A stretch of DNA of 46,119 nt from JAXFQS01 sp051892815 (GTDB lineage: Bacteria > Verrucomicrobiota > Kiritimatiellia > RFP12 > DVOR01), in contig JBJFGP010000160.1 in the NCBI GenBank assembly GCA_051892815.1, positions 1 through 46,119 on the forward strand, given 5' to 3'. Position 1 is the stretch's first letter; every line of letters begins with the position of its first letter. Made by a program: the position numbers and the translations under genes. Shown piece by piece: positions 41,253-46,119 of the stretch. The notes below the pieces were generated by a model. That model made no database searches and was not told the origin of the DNA. It saw only the letters and a program-made list of their open reading frames with translations.

Positions 41253-41843
41253 TCACAAACAACCTACCTGCACCGGTCCCTCACGCAACACCCGCACCGA
41301 ACCATCCCCGCACACCTGCGCCACCGTACTGGCCACACCCCCCCGGCACGGACCATCGTCCGCCAACACATCCGCCTGCAAACCCAACGACGCCAAAGCC
41401 TCCCCCACATCCAACGCCGGCTTCCCACCACTCAGATTCGCGCTCGTCACCCGAAGCACCCCCCCGCAAGCCGCCAAAAGCCCCCGCGTCCAACTATGAG
41501 CCGGCACCCGCAAACCCTCCAAAACCTCCGCCCCATTCCCGCCGACACACGGCACCACAAGCGTCAAAGCCCCCGGCCAATGCGCCTCCGCCAACCCCCT
41601 CGCAACCGGAGAAAGCCCCCCCGCAAAAGCCTCCGCAGCCCCCACATCAGACGCCAAAAGCGCAATCGGCTTCGACCGAGACCGTCCCTTGATCGAAGCC
41701 AGCCGCGCCACCGCATCCAAACACCCCGGATGCGCCGCCAAACCATAGACCGTATCCGTCGGAATAACCGCAACCCCCCCACGAAGCAACACATCCGCCA
41801 CCCGAGAAACACTCCCCGAATCGGCGCAGGAAAGCGCAATCAT
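41253..41843 (-). CDS. tsaC: L-threonylcarbamoyladenylate synthase (TsaC/Sua5/YrdC)
   Basis: Makes threonylcarbamoyl-AMP for the t6A modification of ANN-decoding tRNAs. The 196-residue YrdC domain shows GGVAVIPTDTVYGLAAHP, the KGRSRSKPIALL substrate region and VTSANLSGGKPA. It is the short form without the Sua5 C-terminal domain. It lies six bases after efpL and just ahead of the CE7 gene. Confidence 0.92.
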   Translation of the reverse strand: MIALSCADSGSVSRVADVLLRGGVAVIPTDTVYGLAAHPGCLDAVARLASIKGRSRSKPIALLASDVGAAEAFAGGLSPVARGLAEAHWPGALTLVVPCVGGNGAEVLEGLRVPAHSWTRGLLAACGGVLRVTSANLSGGKPALDVGEALASLGLQADVLADDGPCRGGVASTVAQVCGDGSVRVLREGPVQVGCL

Positions 41844-41849
41844 CGCACA

Positions 41850-42422
41850 TCAGGCCCGGGAAACAAACGCCCCGTCTTCCGTATTGACCACCACATCCGT
41901 CCCTGCTTCCAGATACTCCGGAACCATCACCACCAGCCCCGTCGCGGTCTTCGCAGGCTTCGGTCGAGAGGTGACCGTCGCCCCCTTCATTGGTGGGTCG
42001 CACTCCGCAATGCGCACAACAACCTTCGCCGGCACGCCAACCGCCAGGACCTTTCCGTCCGAAACGAGGGCATACAGTCCTTCCAAATCCTCCGACAGGA
42101 AGTGGACTTTATCTCCCAGCGCCTCTGCGTCCATCTCGAACTGGGAGAAGTCCTCGGCATCCATAAAGGTATAGCGACCATTGTTGTCGGAATAGAGGAA
42201 TTGAATGTCCCGTTTCTCAAGGTCGCAATCCTGGAAGAGGTCGTCGCCCTTGCAGGTCTTGTCTACCTTTGCCTTCGAGACGAGGTTCCTGAAGCGGAAG
42301 CGGTAGAGTGTGGCGGCTCCTCTCGCACTCGGATTCGTCACGGTCAGCTGTTCAAGGGCGTGCGGGAGGCCGTCGATGGACACCAGCGCGCCGCGATGCA
42401 GGTCACAAGCTCTTGTGGGCAT
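41850..42422 (-). CDS. Elongation factor P-like protein, EfpL/YeiP type
   Basis: A 190-residue three-domain EF-P homologue that rescues ribosomes stalled on proline-rich sequences. The loop that reaches the peptidyl-transferase centre reads PSARGAATLYRFRF, with Arg at about position 34 rather than the modified Lys of classical EF-P; this wording, followed by KAKVDKTCKGDD, is characteristic of the EfpL/YeiP branch. ATG 42422 overlaps the end of pyrF by 20 bases and has GGAGA upstream; the frame extending to 42491 is inside pyrF. No classical efp is in the window. Confidence 0.85.
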   Translation of the reverse strand: MPTRACDLHRGALVSIDGLPHALEQLTVTNPSARGAATLYRFRFRNLVSKAKVDKTCKGDDLFQDCDLEKRDIQFLYSDNNGRYTFMDAEDFSQFEMDAEALGDKVHFLSEDLEGLYALVSDGKVLAVGVPAKVVVRIAECDPPMKGATVTSRPKPAKTATGLVVMVPEYLEAGTDVVVNTEDGAFVSRA

Positions 42423-43104
42423 TTTCAATCTCCAGGCGAATTGCTTCCGCAGCCGCGCGGGGGTCGGCGGCCTGCACGATGGGGCGGCCAATTACTAGGT
42501 GGGAGGCGCCGTCCCGGATTGCCGAGGCGGGGGTTGCTACTCGTTTTTGGTCGCCGATGTCTGCCCCCGCGGGGCGAACTCCGGGGGTGACGAGGAGTGC
42601 ATCTGGGCCCAATGTTTCGCGCAGGCGGCGGACTTCTTTGGGGGAGCAGACCAACCCGTCCGCGCCGTGTCCGATTGCCAATCGCCCCAGTGCTTCGACT
42701 TGTTCCGCCGGGTTGCGTCCGACGCCGATGTCCGCCAGGTCTGAGGCATCCAGCGAGGTCAACACGGTCACGGCGAGGATGCGGGGGCGTTCGTTGCCGA
42801 AGGCTTTTGCGGCGGAAGCGGCCGCTTCGATCATGGCTTTGCCGCCGCAGGCGTGGATGGTCAGCAGGTCGACGCCCATCTTGCCGGCGGAGGTGACGGC
42901 GCGTTCCACGGTCCGGGGGATGTCGTGGAACTTCAAATCGAGGAAGACTTTCTTGCCTTTGGCCTTGACGGCTTTGACGACATCGGGGCCTTCGGCGGTA
43001 AAGAGTTCCATGCCGATTTTGTAGAATTCGACGGCGTGGCCAATGCGGTCGACGACGGCGATGGCTTCAGCGGTGGTCTGGACATCCAGCGCGGCGATAA
43101 TCAT
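42403..43104 (-). CDS. pyrF: Orotidine 5'-phosphate decarboxylase
   Basis: Decarboxylates OMP to UMP, the last step of de novo pyrimidine synthesis. The 233-residue barrel shows the DLKFHDIPRTV signature with the catalytic Lys and Asp residues; VTVLTSLD and TPGVRP are further conserved segments. AAAGGATT precedes the start. The 3' end overlaps efpL by 20 bases. Confidence 0.94.
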   Translation of the reverse strand: MIIAALDVQTTAEAIAVVDRIGHAVEFYKIGMELFTAEGPDVVKAVKAKGKKVFLDLKFHDIPRTVERAVTSAGKMGVDLLTIHACGGKAMIEAAASAAKAFGNERPRILAVTVLTSLDASDLADIGVGRNPAEQVEALGRLAIGHGADGLVCSPKEVRRLRETLGPDALLVTPGVRPAGADIGDQKRVATPASAIRDGASHLVIGRPIVQAADPRAAAEAIRLEIENAHKSL

Positions 43105-43127
43105 CGTTCAATCCTTTCGGCGCGGCG

Positions 43128-44765
43128 CTACTCTTCGTCCTCGCCGGACGCCGTCTCGGCAGACTGGAGTTGGGGCATCTGCATGGCGTTGTCGGTCAAT
43201 CCAACCTGCTCAAGGTTCCACTCCAGCCACGCGGCGGAGAGGCGTGCGGCGGCGGGGCGGGAGACTTCTTGCTGAATGCGCCCGCGCTGCATCTCGGCGG
43301 AGACGGCATCCCCTTCGCGGCGGTCGGCGACATAGACCAGCAGGGAGGAGGGCCCGCCGTAGACGGGTGTCGCATCGGAGAGTTCGCCCTTTTGGAGGCC
43401 CATCACGGCGCGCATGACGCTGTAGAGGTTGGGGACTTTCTGGGGGGCGGTCATCGAGAAGGTGAAGTTGGTCGCGCCGGAAACCTTGACCTTGGCGGCG
43501 GCCAAGGCGTTGCTGAAGGAGGTGCCTTTGGCGAGGGCGGCGCGGATAGCCACGACCGTGTTCGACGCATAGGCACCATAGGCATCGTTTCGTGCCTTCT
43601 CCGAGGCCAAAGGCTTTACTTTGTGCAGGACCTCTTCGTAGGTAGGATTGTGCGCGGGGGACTCTTTGTCGACGGTCAGAAGGTAGAAATGGCGGGCGCC
43701 TTTGGCTACGCCGTAGGAGGTGTCGGCCCGGCTCATATCGAGTTCGAACGCAACCTCAGCAATGGCGGCGCCGTCGGCACGGATGGCGGGCGGCTCCTTG
43801 GCGGAGAAGAGGGCCGTATTGGTGATGGAGCAGCCGAGTTTCTTGGCAACCGCCTCGAAGGAGGTGTCCATAATGTCGGGGACAACGGACTGGTTGAGAT
43901 TGGTCTCCGCAATGTAGGCAGCCTCGATCATTCCAAGGTGGCGGAGGATCTGGGGCTTGACCTTCTCAAGAGGCGTGACAGTGGTGCCATTGGTGGTCTG
44001 ATAGGTGTACTTCTCGGTGTTGCCGTCGTAGTACTCCTGGATGTCCTCGTCCGTGACAAGCGCCTGCCCGGCGGCAAGCCAGTTGGTGACAGGAAGGACA
44101 AAGTAGCGGATGCTCCGGCGGTCGGGAAACGCAAGCTTCTCGCTATTCTCGGCGAAGTACTTCTTCCAATCGGCCTCCTTGAGACCCATATCCTTTCCGG
44201 CAAAAGTGTTGTCCAGCAAAACGGTCTGGAGTTCGAACTCGTCGGTGAAATTGGCGACCGCGGTGTCGACCTCCATATTGGAAGGAAGCGCCGCCGTGGC
44301 AAGCACGGTTGTGAGCTTGGCAAGGGCAAGTTCGTCGCGCATCAAACGTTCGTAAAGGGGCACGGTCAAGCCAGCCTGACGAAGGGTTTCCTCGTAGGTC
44401 TGGTAGCGGAAGGAACCGTCAGGGGCAGCGAATTGTTCGCGTATGGCGGATGCAATCTCGTCATCGCCGATGCGGATTCCAAGGTTCCTCGCCGTGTGAA
44501 GCGCAGCCAGGCGTTCCCACGCACGGCGGTTGACTTGGGCAGCGGGAAGTGTAGAACGATTGCGCCCGAAGCCGCGTATGGCATTGGCCGCCTCCTCGAA
44601 ACGCTCGTAGGTGATTGCTTTGCCCGCAAGCTTGCCGGCGATACGGCTCTGCGGGGCGGGAGTTGAGCAGGAATCGACGGCGACGAAGGTAAAGGAAATC
44701 AGGATGGCGAAGGCGCCCCAGAAGATTTTGTTGCGAATGATTCGGTTGAAATGGTAGATGAACAT
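43128..44765 (-). CDS. SurA/PpiD-like periplasmic folding factor
   Basis: A 545-residue protein anchored by one N-terminal membrane helix (IFWGAFAILISFTFVAV) with a large periplasmic part. The SurA_N_3 chaperone region (about residues 35-190: GKAITYERFEEAANAIRGFG, IGDDEIASAIREQF) resembles PpiD; the middle region could be a degenerate parvulin domain but lacks clear catalytic residues. A role in outer-membrane or exported protein folding is likely. It lies 49 bases after the FecR-like gene and 23 before pyrF. Confidence 0.75.
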   Translation of the reverse strand: MFIYHFNRIIRNKIFWGAFAILISFTFVAVDSCSTPAPQSRIAGKLAGKAITYERFEEAANAIRGFGRNRSTLPAAQVNRRAWERLAALHTARNLGIRIGDDEIASAIREQFAAPDGSFRYQTYEETLRQAGLTVPLYERLMRDELALAKLTTVLATAALPSNMEVDTAVANFTDEFELQTVLLDNTFAGKDMGLKEADWKKYFAENSEKLAFPDRRSIRYFVLPVTNWLAAGQALVTDEDIQEYYDGNTEKYTYQTTNGTTVTPLEKVKPQILRHLGMIEAAYIAETNLNQSVVPDIMDTSFEAVAKKLGCSITNTALFSAKEPPAIRADGAAIAEVAFELDMSRADTSYGVAKGARHFYLLTVDKESPAHNPTYEEVLHKVKPLASEKARNDAYGAYASNTVVAIRAALAKGTSFSNALAAAKVKVSGATNFTFSMTAPQKVPNLYSVMRAVMGLQKGELSDATPVYGGPSSLLVYVADRREGDAVSAEMQRGRIQQEVSRPAAARLSAAWLEWNLEQVGLTDNAMQMPQLQSAETASGEDEE

Positions 44766-44814
44766 AGGGGTGGAATTGGGGGTTGTTTATGGGAAGATGG
44801 TTGGCGTGGGGCGG

Positions 44815-45816
44815 TTATTGGGCTGTTTTGGAATCCTTGTTTTCGGTTTGTTCCTCTTCGGCCGGGACGGTCTCGCCAGTGCGGATGTTTTCCGGGCCTT
44901 CGGAACTGACGAAGTTGCCATTCGGGTCGAGTTCGCCTTTGGTAAGCGTTTCAGGAGAGGTTCCTTCGGCAACGAAGGAGAAGTTGTTTTTGGTCTTGCC
45001 GCTGGGGTTGATGGCTAGGGTAGTGACGGCTATATGACCGGTGGGCTGGGCATTCTTGCGCCAGATCTTGACTTGTGCCTTTGGGGTGAGGGTGAAGATG
45101 GTAGGTTCTGGGGTGCCGTTCTGGAGTTCGATGGCGTAGTCGCCTGCCAGGCTGGTGAGGCGGGTGTAGCTGTGATTGAGGGCGTGGTGGAGTTGGAGTT
45201 GGTTCTGGGCGCGGATGAGCGGGACGGTGTAGTTGGGGCCTTGAATGGAGGTTCTGCCGGTAATGCCGTGGACGAGGAGGATGGCGTCGACGGAGCCTTT
45301 TGATTTGATTTCGAAGGCGGCGCGGCCGCACATCTTTCGGGCGGAGAGTTCGAGGCAGTCGACGCCGAGGGCGTCCAGGTCTTTGAGGTCGTCTGGGGTG
45401 GAAGTTTCGACGCGTCCTTCAATCAAGCGGACGCGGAGGGCGCGCGGGAGGTCGGCGGCGGGGGCGACAGTGGCGGAGGAGTTGGGTGCGAGTCGGAAGC
45501 TGATGCGGTCGGCTAGGCGGACTTCGAGGTTGCCGTTGGGACCGGTCTGGAAGACGGTGCCGAAGGGGTAGGCGCGGTTGAGTTCGGCGGCTCGGAAGGA
45601 GCCGTCTGCCAGGCGGACTTGGCAGGCGCCTTGGGAGGTGATGACTTGCGCCAAAGGCTCGAAGCGGACATAGTCTTTGGGGTCAAGGGGTTGGGCAGCG
45701 GGGGCTTGGGCCTGTTCGGACTGTCCGTCCGCGGCGGGGGCATCCTCCGTCTCTTGGGCGCGCAATCCGACGGCGAGGGTGGCAGCCAAGGCGGCCAGCG
45801 CAAAGGTATAACGCAT
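44815..45816 (-). CDS. Exported FecR-domain protein
   Basis: A 333-residue protein with a signal peptide (RYTFALAALAATLAVGLRA) and an Ala/Gln/Pro-rich linker. A FecR-like beta domain follows at about residues 50-150 (VRLADGSFRAAELNRAYPFG, VRLADRISFRLAPNSSATV, RLIEGRVETSTP). The C-terminal half is beta-rich, then acidic. There is no sigma factor or receptor gene nearby, so this is not a classical iron-signalling FecR; such domains occur widely in exported PVC proteins. AAAGGATG precedes the start. It is the first gene of the eleven-gene leftward run. Confidence 0.72.
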   Translation of the reverse strand: MRYTFALAALAATLAVGLRAQETEDAPAADGQSEQAQAPAAQPLDPKDYVRFEPLAQVITSQGACQVRLADGSFRAAELNRAYPFGTVFQTGPNGNLEVRLADRISFRLAPNSSATVAPAADLPRALRVRLIEGRVETSTPDDLKDLDALGVDCLELSARKMCGRAAFEIKSKGSVDAILLVHGITGRTSIQGPNYTVPLIRAQNQLQLHHALNHSYTRLTSLAGDYAIELQNGTPEPTIFTLTPKAQVKIWRKNAQPTGHIAVTTLAINPSGKTKNNFSFVAEGTSPETLTKGELDPNGNFVSSEGPENIRTGETVPAEEEQTENKDSKTAQ

Positions 45817-45851
45817 AAATCATCCTTTCAAAGCGTCCAAAATGAGCCTCT

Positions 45852-45880
45852 ATGTTAGCGCATTGGCCCGTGAAAGTCAA
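45852..45880 (-). promoter_or_regulatory. Promoter of the FecR-like gene and the long leftward operon
   Basis: On the minus strand TTGACT (45880-45875), 17 bases, TAACAT (45857-45852). Confidence 0.65.
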
Positions 45881-45942
45881 AAGGATTCAACGCGCTATGG
45901 GAAATTGTCGCTCCCGCGCGGGCTCTTTCCGCCGAATCGGAA

Positions 45943-46044
45943 GGTGGGCAGGAACGGAAGCTGGAGGTGGCAATCTCCCGGTGCGGCTCGTAGGCAGGAA
46001 CGGGGAACATTGGTGGCAACCCGCCGAGGGATGAGGTTGGCACC
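45943..46044. repeat. 23-bp-period motif array 15 (5 units)
   Basis: Motifs start at 45943 (GGTGGGCAGG), 45966 (GGTGGCAATC), 45989 (CGTAGGCAGG), 46012 (GGTGGCAACC) and 46035 (GGTTGGCACC), exactly 23 bp apart. The stretch from 45817 to the window end (303 bases) holds only this array and the promoter before it; I see no gene in it. Confidence 0.9.
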
Positions 46045-46119
46045 TTTTGGACTCGGGGCTTGGGCGTCACGGGCGCCGGTGAAGGTTTGTATTTGAGCCG
46101 CCCCGCGAACACTCTTGCC

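Overview
This 46.1 kb window is a high-GC chromosomal segment from a Gram-negative bacterium. An LpxL-like acyltransferase, GDP-fucose synthesis, diaminopimelate made by DapL, many secreted polysaccharide-degrading enzymes, a leucine-rich-repeat secreted protein and two fusions of a sugar-sensing domain to an AraC helix-turn-helix suggest the PVC group (Kiritimatiellota, Lentisphaerota or Verrucomicrobiota). That placement is inference; there is no rRNA to test it.

Layout. 1-4652: end of a glycoside hydrolase, a CBM48-like protein, a KtrA/TrkA potassium-channel regulator, an ApbE flavin transferase and a XylR-like regulator. 4834-6360: tRNA-His and citrate synthase. 6611-12829: a carbohydrate locus with a GntR-type sensor, an LRR secreted protein, a GH10 xylanase and a large secreted glycosidase-like protein. 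12974-17530: rimO, a membrane protein and comEC, meeting the leftward pair beta-CASP nuclease plus K+/H+ antiporter. 20766-23177: a GH106 rhamnosidase. 23239-27497: a tight cluster nadD-rsfS-ispH-deoA-rnc, then infA. 31731-27606 (leftward): rpmB, a zinc-ribbon protein, an acyltransferase, dapL, ftsW. 32984-35085: a XylR-like regulator divergent from gmd-fcl. 45816-35346 (leftward): one dense run of eleven genes from a FecR-like protein through surA-like, pyrF, efpL, tsaC, a CE7 esterase, ybaK, a methyltransferase, dCMP deaminase and an unknown gene to argH.

The most unusual content is not a gene. Fifteen places carry clear arrays, and one more a weak array, of a degenerate 10-bp palindromic motif (roughly SSTNSSNASS, S = G or C, for example GGTGCCTACC or GGTTGCCACC) recurring at exactly 23-bp steps, usually 3 to 5 times. 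Ten arrays are intergenic; others lie inside apbE, the xylanase, a membrane protein, a CE7 esterase and an unknown gene. Separately, the + strand alternates every 0.6 to 3 kb between C/A-rich and G/T-rich sequence regardless of gene borders or direction, so single genes change wobble-base preference midway. Almost every switch from G-rich to C-rich has a 23-bp array on it or within about 0.55 kb; I found none at C-to-G switches. Arrays and skew domains together look like one undescribed genome-scale system. What it does is unknown; all boundaries were read by eye.

Promoters are readable: a TTG-containing -35, 17 bp, and a TANNNT -10 often preceded by TGG or TGC. The 23-bp array period equals the start-to-start distance of these two boxes.
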